From positions 62,001 through 126,000 of the forward strand of contig JAUCGF010000071.1 of the NCBI GenBank assembly GCA_030378005.1: a stretch of 64,000 nt of DNA, given 5' to 3'. Below the pieces are notes generated by a model, which saw only the letters and a program-made list of their open reading frames with translations, was not told the origin of the DNA and did not search any database. The position numbers and the translations under genes were made by a program. Numbering within the stretch: position 1 is the first letter of the stretch; every line of letters begins with the position of its first letter. The stretch comes from Desulfococcaceae bacterium HSG9 (lineage in GTDB: Bacteria; Desulfobacterota; Desulfobacteria; Desulfobacterales; JAUCGF01). Positions 1 to 10,000 of this stretch are shown in pieces.

Positions 1-105
1 AAGGCAAATAACCGGAAGCAAAATGATGTTTCTTTTAAACCTGGCTTTAATATTTGATAAGAATTGCTTCATTCTCTTTTTTCTTTCCGGACGCGGCGAT
101 TGATC

Positions 106-507
106 TTATTGAGCCGCTCCCACGGTTAGGGTATCCCCGAATTGTTCGATCAGATTCCTGATCTGTTGAGCGTCTCCCATTTCTATGTTCCGAAATTCAA
201 AACCTGAACCATATAAATCCGAATGTACGTCCTTGCGACACCACACACAGCGTACATCAAATTTAAACTCCCGTGTCCCGCTTTCAGGTTTCGTATTAGG
301 AATGTCCATCTTGAACTCATATACTTCATCCACGGTGAGCGCTTCCCTGCTCATAAGCCTGATTCCCGACATAGAAATATCTACCACGCTGCCGACGAGA
401 TGACCGTCAGTTCGGTTAAAAACGGCTATATAGATCAAGCGAACCCTGTTAAGCCAGCGTCTTCTAATTTCCATACCTCGAATAAGGCTCAATAATTTAC
501 TAAACAT
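106..507 (-). CDS. PilZ domain protein (copy 1)
   Basis: A 133-residue cytosolic PilZ protein, a family that normally binds cyclic di-GMP and adjusts motility, exopolysaccharide or envelope behaviour. The two binding motifs are present: an arginine-rich RRRWLNR near residue 15 (RxxxR type) and DISMSG near residue 44 (D/NxSxxG). A CxxC pair (CVWC) in the middle is shared with its neighbour. It is about half identical to the adjacent gene at 854-1237, so the pair is a recent tandem duplication. No output domain is fused to it, so the partner is unknown. The start is the first ATG; its ribosome binding site is weak. Confidence 0.85.
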   Translation of the reverse strand: MFSKLLSLIRGMEIRRRWLNRVRLIYIAVFNRTDGHLVGSVVDISMSGIRLMSREALTVDEVYEFKMDIPNTKPESGTREFKFDVRCVWCRKDVHSDLYGSGFEFRNIEMGDAQQIRNLIEQFGDTLTVGAAQ

Positions 508-661
508 CTATATAATTTCACAATTGAAGTGATAAATATTGCCTTGCTTCTTATCCCCACACGCTAACATGGGAACAATAAGCCGATTCCAATACATCCC
601 GCTTCCACCGACAAAATACTAAAGGAAAACGGAAGCAAAATGATGTTTCTTTTAAACCTAG

Positions 662-767
662 TGTTTTGTCAAGGTTTAGTTGACGGGTAAACTGTCAACA
701 AAGCCTTTTAATAGCGGCATGTTTGGCACCTGCCAACCGTCACCGTCAGTTAAACCTTGACAGAACA
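662..767. mobile_element. MITE-like hairpin inserted in the PilZ duplication
   Basis: Inverted arms at 662-686 and 743-767 match at 22 of 25 positions (all three differences are transitions) around a spacer of about 56 bp. Comparison with the sister copy of the duplicated unit, which runs straight through this point near position 33, shows that the ~110 bp is an insertion. There is no ORF inside it, so it would be a non-autonomous element moved in trans. No clear target duplication beyond TA is visible. Confidence 0.6.
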
Positions 768-853
768 TTATCCTTAATAGTTGATAAGAATTGCTTCATT
801 CTCTCTTTTCTTTCATGACACGGCGATTGACCTTGCTTAAGCCACTCTCACGG

Positions 854-1237
854 CTAGGCGATATACCCGAACTGTTCGCTCAGACTCCTGATCAGTTGTG
901 TGTCTTTCATTTCTATGTTCCGGAGCTCAAAGCCTGAATCGTAAAAATCCGAGTAGCCCTTGTTACACCATATACAGCTTACGTCAAATTCAATCTCCCG
1001 GGTCCCAATTTCAGGCTTTGTTTTGGGTAGCGCCATTTTGAGTTCATAGACTTCGTCCACGGTGAGCGCTTCCTTGCCCATGAGCTTCAGTCCCTGGACG
1101 GAAACATCTACTACGTTGCCGACGAGATGTCCGGTAGTTCGGTCAAAAACGAGCAGATGGTAAAACAAGTGCACCCTTTTAAGTCTGCGCCTTTTGAGCT
1201 TCAAACCTCGAATAATACTCAACAGCTTACCAAACAT
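854..1237 (-). CDS. PilZ domain protein (copy 2)
   Basis: A 127-residue PilZ protein paralogous to the gene at 106-507. The c-di-GMP motifs are the KRRRLKR stretch and DVSVQG. The start at 1237 is preferred over an upstream ATG at 1294 because the resulting N-terminus MFGKLLSIIRG aligns with MFSKLLSLIRG of copy 1 and a GGGAG ribosome binding site precedes it by 9 bases. The CxxC (CIWC) is conserved. Function beyond probable c-di-GMP binding cannot be read from the sequence. Confidence 0.83.
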   Translation of the reverse strand: MFGKLLSIIRGLKLKRRRLKRVHLFYHLLVFDRTTGHLVGNVVDVSVQGLKLMGKEALTVDEVYELKMALPKTKPEIGTREIEFDVSCIWCNKGYSDFYDSGFELRNIEMKDTQLIRSLSEQFGYIA

Positions 1238-1362
1238 CTTTACAATCTCCCAATTCAATGATATGTATTGCTTCTCATTCTCACACGCTAACATGGGAAC
1301 AAGAAGCGAAGACGTTACGTGGTTCTAACCCGGACCATTTTTCTTGTGATAAGCAGGTCCTC

Positions 1363-1923
1363 CTATGTGGTTTTTTTCGTATCACCCGCCTGTTTTTTAG
1401 GTGCTTCTTCTTTTTTCCGTCTTCCCATACTTTTTTTAATATCAGTAGCCACCTTTTCGCCCTCTTTCAACATATCCTTATAAAAGTTCTTAACTTTTTC
1501 AGGATCGAAGGTTAAAAAGGTTCCTCCCGAAGCAAAATGCTGAACGAACACTTTACCGATAGCATAAGTGGCGGCACCGCCAAGAATTGGCATGGTGACA
1601 ACGCCGGCAGTTTGTCCCATCGCAGGGAGAAATTTACTGATACTGGCCGCCAGAGGCGTAGCTATTGCCAACGGCAGCACACCACCAACCAGAGAAGATA
1701 GAATATTTTTGACAGAATCTTTAAAAAAGGGAATATCATACATTTTGGCGAGTTTTCTGAGTAAATTTATTTGGATACCTGTCAGACAGGCAAAATCTGC
1801 CAATGGCACAGGTATCAAGCTCACACCCATTGCATAATAAACATGATGCCTGATCAGTTTATCCAAATCATCATTTGACATATTTGTTTCTGTTTCTTCA
1901 ATTTTTTTTGTTTCAGCTTGCAT
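1363..1923 (-). CDS. DUF697 (YcjF-like) membrane-associated protein
   Basis: A 186-residue protein with the DUF697 pattern: an amphipathic N-terminal helix with HHVYYAMGVSLIPVPLADF, a LTGIQINLLRKLAKMY segment, then glycine/alanine-rich hydrophobic hairpins (SSLVGGVLPLAIATPLAAS and VTMPILGGAATYAIGKVFV). The family is found attached to Era-like GTPases or alone and is thought to associate with membranes. The C-terminus is a lysine/glutamate-rich, probably disordered tail. A strong GGAGGTG ribosome binding site sits 5 bases before the ATG. It is in the same direction as the small membrane protein upstream and may share its transcript. Confidence 0.8.
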   Translation of the reverse strand: MQAETKKIEETETNMSNDDLDKLIRHHVYYAMGVSLIPVPLADFACLTGIQINLLRKLAKMYDIPFFKDSVKNILSSLVGGVLPLAIATPLAASISKFLPAMGQTAGVVTMPILGGAATYAIGKVFVQHFASGGTFLTFDPEKVKNFYKDMLKEGEKVATDIKKSMGRRKKEEAPKKQAGDTKKTT

Positions 1924-1987
1924 TTTTCACCTCCGTTATTTCAGTAAAATGATATAATTCATCTTCAGTTCGATCTCTATTCTTTTT

Positions 1988-2182
1988 TTATTTCTTATCA
2001 GACACCAAAAGTAGCATAAAGCCAATCAAAGGTGAAAGCAGAATAGAACTAAAGAGATAACCCCAAAAACCCATTTTTCGATTTAATCCGGCCATGCCGA
2101 GCACCAAGCTCAAACCGAAATAAACGATTTGGACATTCATCGGATATGAAAGCACTATATTCAATGGTAGAAAAGATGCCAT
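1988..2182 (-). CDS. Small two-helix membrane protein
   Basis: A 64-residue hydrophobic protein with two predicted transmembrane stretches (IVYFGLSLVLGMAGL and GYLFSSILLSPLIGFMLLLV) separated by a short basic loop with RKMG. An AAGGGGGTG ribosome binding site lies 5 bases before the ATG, which supports it as a real gene. I do not recognise the family. It lies 64 bases upstream of the DUF697 gene on the same strand. Confidence 0.6.
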   Translation of the reverse strand: MASFLPLNIVLSYPMNVQIVYFGLSLVLGMAGLNRKMGFWGYLFSSILLSPLIGFMLLLVSDKK

Positions 2183-2229
2183 CTGTTCACCCCCTTTGCG
2201 ATCATCATTATTTTTTTATTCGCATACTG

Positions 2230-3825
2230 TCAGAAAAGCCGGCCATAATCAAGTCTAAAAATACGGTCAGCCACATTAAAAAAGCGGTCATCATGAGTGA
2301 CAGCAATAACTGTTTTGCCCTGTGCTTTAAATTCAGCCAGCAACTCTTCGTAAAAGTAGCGCTTAAAATAAGGGTCCTGATCGGCAGCCCATTCATCAAA
2401 AACAAAGATAGGTTTATCTTCCAATATAGCGACAATCAAGGCCATTCGCTTTTTTTGTCCCACTGATAAATCTGACGTACTGAACTTACCATCCGTAAAT
2501 TGAACCAGAGCATCTAATTGCATTAATTTGAGCAATTCATCAACCCGCGCTTTATCAATATCGGTAAATCCGTATAAACGATCAAAAAGGTGATAATCCG
2601 TGAAAACAATTGAAAAAAGGCATTGATGGTCATAAATATTTATATCCTGTCCATTTAAAAACGTTTTCCCTGAGTCGGCAGCATATAAACCTATAATCAC
2701 TTTTAACAGGGTGGATTTGCCACTGCCGTTCCCACCAGTGATAAATATCGTTTGGCCGGCTCTGATTGTTAAATTGAATGGTCCTAGCGTAAAGGAACGT
2801 TCATCAATTTGTTCGTAACAAAAGCGGATATGATCATATTTGATTTCTTTAAATTCGGACGGTGCCATCGGGCTAGCCGGTTTCGGAATATCCTGATCAG
2901 TCTGCGCCAGAGTTTGTTCCAATTGAAATAACCGTTGCAATGAAAAGCTGGCCATAAAAAAACGGGGTGCGATCTCAATTAAAACGGTAACCGGCATAAA
3001 AAGGATTATCCCGATAAAGGTAAGCAGCATATTACCTGAAAAAAAGCCGACCAGCGGCAGAACCAGTACGATGATGACAATTAAAGCTTTCCATGATCCG
3101 AAAGCGAGCGAATAGTTGTTAATATAACGTTGAGCTGTATTAAGATTTAATTGGCGGAGCCGGGTGCAATGCGATTTGATACCGGAGTGAAAGAAGTCGT
3201 CATTTTTGCGGTCATTGAGTTTCAGTTCTTTAAAGCCGTCAAGCAGATGTTTAATTTCCGCAAACAAATTATCTTCTTGGGTTCTAAGCCGGTCAACAGT
3301 TTTTTTTATCAGTAATTGGTTATAAACATAAAATCCGCCCACAGCGACCGCTACCGACGCTGCCAGAAAAAAAGCCGACCATGAAAGAAACGTTAAACAA
3401 ATAGTGCAAATCAGCATACTGATGCTCGCTTTGATCGTAAAAACAACCAAATGTGAAATTTCAGCAATATGTTTTACATCATAAGTGAGCGCGGTGTAGA
3501 TCGTTTCCCCACCGAGTTTTTCAAAAGAGCGTAAATCAATGTTACGGATTCGCTCCATAATCGTTAAACGGATTCGGGCGATGTACACTTCAACCTGCGC
3601 TGTCAGGCGTTTCGTAAATGCTCGAAAAGTGATGATATACAAAATAAATGTCAGCATAAAGAGGATAAACAATTGATCTTTAGGCTGCTCGTAAGCAAGG
3701 TTGGCAGAATGATACAGCAAGACCACTATCGCTACATCACACAAACTCGATAATGCAGCCAGGGGAATGATGGGTTTAAGGGCGACTATTTTATCGCTTT
3801 TCAATATATCCTTAATTTTCATCAC
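2230..3825 (-). CDS. Cyclic-peptide-type ABC exporter, fused permease-ATPase (1)
   Basis: A 531-residue half-transporter with a six-helix membrane domain (residues ~1-310) and a C-terminal ATPase: Walker A GGNGSGKST, signature LSVGQKKR, and a Walker B reading FVFDEWAADQDP. The DEWAADQ variant is characteristic of the PvdE/SyrD cyclic-peptide exporter family. Its ATG overlaps the 3' end of the upstream paralogue (3822-5447) by four bases, so the two are translationally coupled and probably form a heterodimer. The exported substrate is unknown; no peptide synthetase or ribosomal peptide precursor is visible nearby. Confidence 0.85.
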   Translation of the reverse strand: MMKIKDILKSDKIVALKPIIPLAALSSLCDVAIVVLLYHSANLAYEQPKDQLFILFMLTFILYIITFRAFTKRLTAQVEVYIARIRLTIMERIRNIDLRSFEKLGGETIYTALTYDVKHIAEISHLVVFTIKASISMLICTICLTFLSWSAFFLAASVAVAVGGFYVYNQLLIKKTVDRLRTQEDNLFAEIKHLLDGFKELKLNDRKNDDFFHSGIKSHCTRLRQLNLNTAQRYINNYSLAFGSWKALIVIIVLVLPLVGFFSGNMLLTFIGIILFMPVTVLIEIAPRFFMASFSLQRLFQLEQTLAQTDQDIPKPASPMAPSEFKEIKYDHIRFCYEQIDERSFTLGPFNLTIRAGQTIFITGGNGSGKSTLLKVIIGLYAADSGKTFLNGQDINIYDHQCLFSIVFTDYHLFDRLYGFTDIDKARVDELLKLMQLDALVQFTDGKFSTSDLSVGQKKRMALIVAILEDKPIFVFDEWAADQDPYFKRYFYEELLAEFKAQGKTVIAVTHDDRFFNVADRIFRLDYGRLF

Positions 3826-5447
3826 ATTTCCAAGTTTTCACGTTCACGAATCATTTCTCCATATTCCATCGTAATAATCTGATCTGCAACATGAAAATAG
3901 TTGTCATCATGCGTTACCGCGATAACGGTTTTACCCTGAGCCTTAAAAGATGGCAAGAGGTGTTTATAGAAATATTTGCGGAAATGAGGGGACTGATCGG
4001 CGGCCCATTCGTCAAAAACCAAAACGGGCTTATCTTCCAATAACATTGCAATCAAGGCAAGTCGTTTTTTTTGTCCATTGGAAAGATCAATATTGGTGAA
4101 TTTTCTTCCGTTATATTGGGTTTTTCCAGTTAATTCCATTTCTTCCAGCAGATTTCGGACCCGCTTTGAATCAATATTATCAATCCCGTAGAGTTCATCG
4201 AAAAGATGAAAATCACTGAAAATCGCTGAAAATAGGTAGCGATGTTCAGCCATCCGGATGACAGCATCATCAATTTTAAAAGAACCGGAATCGGGTTGGT
4301 ACAGTCCGGTTATGATTTTGAGGAGCGTAGATTTGCCGCTGCCGTTACCTCCGGTGATAAAGCAGATTTTACCTGCGTTAAAAGTGAGGCTCAAAGGGCC
4401 GACTGAAAACCCCTGCCCGCCTTCTTTGTGGTTATATACAAAACGAATGTTATGCAAAGATATGGTTTGGATTTTCTTTATACTTTCGCGGTCGGGATTA
4501 TAAATATATTCATTACTTTTTTGTTCGTCTTGTTTATATGCTAAACGATGTAGTTGATTCAGAGCGACCTTGCCGTTTAAGATGTAGGGAACCGATACGA
4601 TAACAGCCCTTGCCGGTGTCGTGATATAAAGCGTCATAGTCAGAACTTTTACAAGGATGGTATATGAATAAGGTGAAGTAAATAGAAAAACATAAATTCC
4701 CATCACTGCAAAAAAACTGGATACCATAAACAGATGAAAATCAGAAAAGTACAACATCCCCTTGGTTCGTGCTTTTTGCGTCTCCAAAACCAATGGGGTG
4801 AGGTGGTTGTGAAACAGATCATCGCTTCTGCACCGGTTCATTTTAATTTCCTTGAACCCGTCCAGGATATGGCTAAATGAACGGTGCATCGCTTTCTCTG
4901 TGCCCGTTTCTTTATCAAGAAAAGGCTCAGTCATTTTTTGAAATAACTCGTAAACAGTTACTCCAAGCAGAAAAACGGATAGAAAAATGAATCCCATCTG
5001 ATGGGAAAGTATGAAAATATAGAGCCAGCAGATAAATATGGTAATGATATTTTGAAAGGTTTCAATGTTTTTGGTAGCCGCATTAGTTATAACCTGGGCA
5101 TTGACAATTTTAAGATAAATATCCTCCCGCCGACCGCAATTTTCAATGTAGTCCAATTCGGCATTCCGAATGTTGCCGGTAATTTTGAGGATGAGTTTTT
5201 CCTGAATGCGGCTGACAAGAAATGCGATCTGTTGCTGTGACAGACGCTTGGTACCAATCAGCAGAAGCGCTATAGCGGGCAGGAAAATCATATTTTGCAG
5301 TTCCGATTTTCCTGTGGTGAATTGTTCGGCACTATTGATAACAAGCGGTATAATAACACCACCGCTTATTCCCGCTATTATTGAAATAAGAAAAAGATAC
5401 AGCGTTTTAAGTATCGATTCTTTTATTAGCAGCTTAAATAGTTCCAT
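3822..5447 (-). CDS. Cyclic-peptide-type ABC exporter, fused permease-ATPase (2)
   Basis: A 541-residue paralogue of the downstream gene with the same layout: membrane domain, then GGNGSGKST, LSNGQKKR and FDEWAADQSP. Family knowledge points to export of a peptide or modified small molecule across the inner membrane. It is the first gene of the two-gene operon; an AAGGTAG ribosome binding site is 10 bases upstream. It diverges from the sulfotransferase-like gene at 5573 across a 125-bp intergenic region, so the three may be co-regulated and act on one product. Confidence 0.85.
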   Translation of the reverse strand: MELFKLLIKESILKTLYLFLISIIAGISGGVIIPLVINSAEQFTTGKSELQNMIFLPAIALLLIGTKRLSQQQIAFLVSRIQEKLILKITGNIRNAELDYIENCGRREDIYLKIVNAQVITNAATKNIETFQNIITIFICWLYIFILSHQMGFIFLSVFLLGVTVYELFQKMTEPFLDKETGTEKAMHRSFSHILDGFKEIKMNRCRSDDLFHNHLTPLVLETQKARTKGMLYFSDFHLFMVSSFFAVMGIYVFLFTSPYSYTILVKVLTMTLYITTPARAVIVSVPYILNGKVALNQLHRLAYKQDEQKSNEYIYNPDRESIKKIQTISLHNIRFVYNHKEGGQGFSVGPLSLTFNAGKICFITGGNGSGKSTLLKIITGLYQPDSGSFKIDDAVIRMAEHRYLFSAIFSDFHLFDELYGIDNIDSKRVRNLLEEMELTGKTQYNGRKFTNIDLSNGQKKRLALIAMLLEDKPVLVFDEWAADQSPHFRKYFYKHLLPSFKAQGKTVIAVTHDDNYFHVADQIITMEYGEMIRERENLEM

Positions 5448-5572
5448 AGTAAAAAAGCTACCTTAATTATATTCCTTATTGATTTTCTATCACAATTGTT
5501 GTATTTTAAACGTTTTGTCAGGCAATCAAGTATTCTTTACCATTTATTTTATGTTAGTGCAATGTTTATTAA

Positions 5573-6934
5573 ATGAGCAATAAAAATTTATTCGTAACGT
5601 GCCAAAAAAATACAGATACGGTTATCGAAAAATTTGAACAGCATTTTCAAGCAAAAGGGATGCCGATTCCGAATCGTCATGAAATTAACGATGTGGTGCT
5701 CATTTGCGCCAGCGGACGCGGTGGCTCCAGTCTTCTGTTCCGTGAATTGGCCCGCTCCAAAGAAATGTTATCTCCACGAGGTGAGCATGTACCTTTTGAG
5801 CGATTGTACCTGCCCTCCATAGGCAGCATTGATTCCGATTTTTTGGGAACATCAGATTGCACCAATGAGATTGCCGATAAAATATGGAAGCCGCTGTATT
5901 TCGACCTTGGAATCGGTTTAGGGTCTGAATCTGAACCGAAATTTCAATCAAATGATGAAAAGGGCTATTTGTTGAGCCTTGAAATGCGATTCGCACTTCA
6001 GTGGCCGGGAAGCATTTATCCGGGAGATGTAAGAAATTTTATCAAGCATTCTGATATACTGAGCCGTTCACATTATGCGCCAAAGAAATTATTCAGTTAT
6101 CTCCTCGAACAATTTGACCGTGAGGGAAAACTTCATGCCGGTTATTATGATAATGATCCTTTAATAGAGCAGAAATTTAAATCGCCATCTCAACCATCAC
6201 CGCCAAATGACAGATTGATTATTGAATCACCGCCATTTATTCCGATTTTACGGCGAACATGGCCGCAAAGAGATATGATACACCGCTTGCCATTGCTTTT
6301 AAAAGCGACTCTTAATGCCTACCGTTTAGAATTTTTAAGGAAATTTTTCCCCCGTGCACACTTCAAAATTATTCATTTAACCCGTAATCCTGCGGCTTCG
6401 ATTAACGGTTTGATCGACGGGTGGCTCCATTGGGGATTTTTTTCACACAATTTTAAAGATCAACAAATCAGACTTAAAATCAAAGGTTATTCGGATCGTT
6501 TTCCCTGGGGGCGCTATTGGTGGAATTTTGATCTTTTTGAAGGGTGGCAAGATGCTTTAGACCTGCCGCTTGAACATATTTGTATGTATCAATGGCTAAA
6601 TTCTCACAAACATATATTAAGTTTCAAAGATAAATTGAACAAAGATAAATTTAATAACATAAGTTGGCTTCAGATTCGATTTGAAGATTTGTTGAACGGA
6701 CGTGAGAAGCGTCAAAAGACTTATGACCAGATCACGAATTTTCTTGAGATAAACCGTCTTGAAGCCGGATCAGGACGATTTCCCCGCGGTAAAGTTATGA
6801 CAACCGCCAAACCCCGCCCAGCCCGCTGGCGCGACCGCGCTACGCAGATACTTCCTCTTTTGGAAAATCCTGAATTATATAAAATTTCAAAACAACTTGG
6901 TTACGACGTTAAGCAACGTTTGGAATGGATTTGA
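5573..6934 (+). CDS. Sulfotransferase-like protein
   Basis: A 453-residue protein with the two PAPS-binding signatures of sulfotransferases: a 5'-phosphosulfate loop near residue 47 (ASGRGGSSLLFREL) and a 3'-phosphate-binding segment HLTRNPAASINGLIDGW near residue 283. A later IRFEDLL matches the usual acceptor-domain strand. The family transfers sulfate from PAPS to carbohydrates, lipids or peptides. No signal peptide is visible, so it is cytosolic. No good ribosome binding site precedes the ATG, so the start is uncertain. Its divergence from two exporters suggests, as inference, that it may decorate an exported molecule. Confidence 0.75.
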   Translation: MSNKNLFVTCQKNTDTVIEKFEQHFQAKGMPIPNRHEINDVVLICASGRGGSSLLFRELARSKEMLSPRGEHVPFERLYLPSIGSIDSDFLGTSDCTNEIADKIWKPLYFDLGIGLGSESEPKFQSNDEKGYLLSLEMRFALQWPGSIYPGDVRNFIKHSDILSRSHYAPKKLFSYLLEQFDREGKLHAGYYDNDPLIEQKFKSPSQPSPPNDRLIIESPPFIPILRRTWPQRDMIHRLPLLLKATLNAYRLEFLRKFFPRAHFKIIHLTRNPAASINGLIDGWLHWGFFSHNFKDQQIRLKIKGYSDRFPWGRYWWNFDLFEGWQDALDLPLEHICMYQWLNSHKHILSFKDKLNKDKFNNISWLQIRFEDLLNGREKRQKTYDQITNFLEINRLEAGSGRFPRGKVMTTAKPRPARWRDRATQILPLLENPELYKISKQLGYDVKQRLEWI

Positions 6935-6970
6935 ACGGTTACTTTGAAAGTATAAGTGCTCGAACATAAA

Positions 6971-7004
6971 AAAAAGCAGGTTTTTTGAAAAAACCTGCTT
7001 TTTA
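6971..7004. terminator. Bidirectional rho-independent terminator
   Basis: A perfect hairpin with arms at 6971-6986 and 6989-7004 contains AAGCAGG/CCTGCTT and is flanked by A and T runs on both sides. It lies between the convergent sulfotransferase-like gene and the fused channel gene and can serve both. Confidence 0.9.
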
Positions 7005-7017
7005 ATTTTAGCCGTAA

Positions 7018-7056
7018 TGCAGGGTGTGCCGAGTGCTATCCGTAACGCACCCTACA
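7018..7056. repeat. REP-like palindrome (family with GTAACGCACCCTACA)
   Basis: An imperfect palindrome whose right half GTAACGCACCCTACA pairs with TGCAGGGTGTG on the left. Related copies lie at 20777, 23007 and 23189, all intergenic. Confidence 0.7.
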
Positions 7057-7073
7057 TTAAGAAGAATAGTTCG

Positions 7074-10000
7074 CTATGCCGGAAGTGGTTGTTTATCCGG
7101 GGCTTGCGCCGACGAATCTTCTTCATCCGAATCCTTATCAGCCACATGGATAATCCGGTTTGGTGTCGCCAGTTCAATGCCAGCCTTTTCCAGATTCATC
7201 CACACACTTCTCCATGCCGCCGATTTATGCAGTCCTTTTTTCGCATAATCATTAACAGTAAAAAGAACCGTAAAGATCGCTGAAGAATCGCCCTGACCTT
7301 CAAAAAAGACGATTGGTTCAGGATTTTTCATAACACACTCGGTTTCAAGCAAAGCATCTTTGGTAACCTGTTTAACATGGTCAGGCGCATAGGAGTCAAC
7401 CGTCTCAAACCTAAAACTCAGATTGTAAGTGCTATCCAGAACATCGTAGTTATGAATTGATGAGCCCATAATAGCGCTATTCGGGATTGTTAAGATGGTT
7501 CCTCCGCGTGTTTTGATTGAGGTTGCCATTTTAGTGATCTCTGTTATTTTGCCTTCCTCATAGCCATCGATTTTCACCCAGTTTCCAATTTTAAGGCCAT
7601 AGCCCTGTATGATTGAAATACTGGCGAAAAAGTTGGCAATATTATCTTTAATAATAAGACCGACCATCATTGCCACAGCACCTGATGTGGCCATCAGTTT
7701 GGTGATATCCTGATCCAACGCAAAAGCGATAACGCCATAGCCTGCTATGAAATAGATAATATAGGCAGGAAAACGACGTAGAACTTTTGGCACAGGGCGC
7801 CCGGTTTGTTTACGCATGGCCTCCCAAATAAACGGATCCAAACCTATCTGCGTCCAAAAAGCGGGGACAATCCACCAAAGTACGGAAAAAGTAAGGAGCG
7901 TCATTCCAAATGAGCGCCTTGCAATAACACCTTCTAAGGCTAATGATAGTATGACGACTTCCAGAGATAACATAAAGCAACACACACACAGCAGTTCAAA
8001 AAACCATGTGATTTTAAAACTTAAAACTCTTCTTCTGATCAGAATAAAGAAAATGAGCAGCGCCAAACTACCGCCTGCCATGTAAGGTGCGATATCTACG
8101 GGAATTTTCCTGCGCATACTCAGCGTGTCAGCTTTAAGCAATACATTAAAATTAAACTTGGAGCTGTCAATAAATTTATCTTGGATGTCGAGATATTTCA
8201 AATCCCCCATCGTGCTTTTAGGAGTGGTGTTTTGAAAAAATTTAGCATTATCAATTGCCCAACCATCCACGTCAGAGAGAATGTTATCCCGTTTCAGTCT
8301 TTCGGCGAGAGATATTTCTCCACTCAGTCCCATTCCAAGAACATCTGTTACATAAATCAGGTTGTTATTGCCCAAATTACGATGGCGAAACTGGAAACCA
8401 ACGAGGAAAGTTTTTTGAACGATTTCTTGCCCTTTATCAAAATCGGCTTTGAATTTGGCTTTGACGTGGTAGAGGCGCGAAGTCAGCCCTTTAAGTCGGT
8501 CTTCTTTAATAAGAACCGCTGTGGGTTCCTTTGCAGCTTTTTCAACAGCAGGCGCTTCCTCAGCAGGTGCCTCCTCAACAGGCGCTTCTTCAACAGATGC
8601 TTGCGCTTTAACTTCCACTTCTTTAGATTCATCTTCAATCGGAATCGGTAATTCAATGTTTTCCAAGGCATTTATAAATTCGATATTATCCGCATCAAAG
8701 TCACCCTGAAAACGAAACCATATATAAAAATCCAAGACACAGGTTGATTTTTCGATATTAAAATCCTCAATACTTTTAACTTCTATACCTGTATATACAA
8801 CATTGGTTTTGTACATATAATTCTTATCAAAAAGTATAATTTGTTCTTTATTCACAGCTTCTTCAACGTTAGGAATCAGATTCATATACTGTACAGGGCG
8901 AAGTTGTCCTAAAGCGGAAACAATATCTTTACTGCGATACACACCGATTGAAATCGGTTTCCGACAGTCCCCGTTATCATTGAAATAATTCAGGCCGGTC
9001 AACCCTTTTACCGCATCATCAATTTTAGTAAGACCGGCAAGATAATCCCTGATTTTTTTACGGTCTTCTTTGATAGCGGATTGTGTTCCCTGAACCTCAG
9101 TTTTTTTAACAGCTTCAAGAATCAACATAGCGGCATCATAAGCAAAAGGCGCATATCTGTCAGGCACTTTTTGATATTTTTGTGTATATTGCTCTTTGAA
9201 TTGTTGAGCCATTTGATTTGCGGTGTCATAGAGCATCGGAGTCGTAACATATATTCCGTTAGTGTAAAAACCGGGATTTTCTATTTCCTTCGGATATGTA
9301 TTGAATCCATCACTAAATCTCTTATTACCAAAAGCATCCGGTACCATAATATCATTTGAGATATCCATGTCCTTCATCAGTTGTACAATCGTGATGCCAT
9401 CAACAGCATGTGTTGCAAGAAAAATAATGCCTGCGTCTTCTTTTTGGAGAAGTAATTCATCAACAATAGTTTTTAAATTTTCTTTAACATCTTTCGATTC
9501 TGATTTAAAACCCCATTTATATTTAACCGTCAGCCCAATCTCGTTGGCACTCTCTTCAAAAATTTTTGCAAGGTTGTTTCCATACGGACGATCTTCTTCA
9601 AAAATAATACTTGCAGTATTTTTATGCAGCATTTGCTTGGCATAATTTGCTAAAAAGCGTCCTTGTAAATTATCATCGAATATGGTTCTGAAATACCATT
9701 CATTATCCTTAGTCACTTTGGCATTCGTTGAAATCGGACTGATTGCCGGAACTCCATTTTTTTTATAGATTTCACCAGCACTGATTGAACACGAACTCCA
9801 GTTATGCCCGATGACCGCAACTGCGCGTTTTTGTTCCGCAATTTTGAGGGCTATTTCACTGGCCTTGCCTGAATCATTTTGATCATCAAATGTATCAAGA
9901 ACAATGGTTTTCCCATTAATCCCCCCATCCTTGTTTATTTTTTCAAGATATAAATTGACGCCATTAACCAGGCTTTCTCCAGTCGGATTTGTTAAAGGAC

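Larger units (their letters stand above)
1..1320. repeat. Tandem duplication of a PilZ gene unit
   Basis: Two copies of one unit lie head to tail, roughly 1-595 and 625-1320. The shared parts are the tail downstream of the gene (GGAAGCAAAATGATGTTTCT at about 14 and 630), the PilZ gene itself, and the upstream leader (CACACGCTAACATGGGAACA at about 559 and 1275). The second copy is interrupted in its downstream tail by a 110-bp hairpin element. The duplication boundaries are read by eye and are approximate. Confidence 0.75.

Noticed and set aside
2146-2466. Plus-strand 106-residue ORF over the ABC exporter end
   Set aside because: It is antisense to the exporter ATPase domain and the small membrane protein, which have stronger coding evidence.
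8483-8671. Minus-strand ORF rich in Arg/Leu/Lys
   Set aside because: It is an out-of-frame reading of the Glu/Ala/Pro linker in the fused channel gene.
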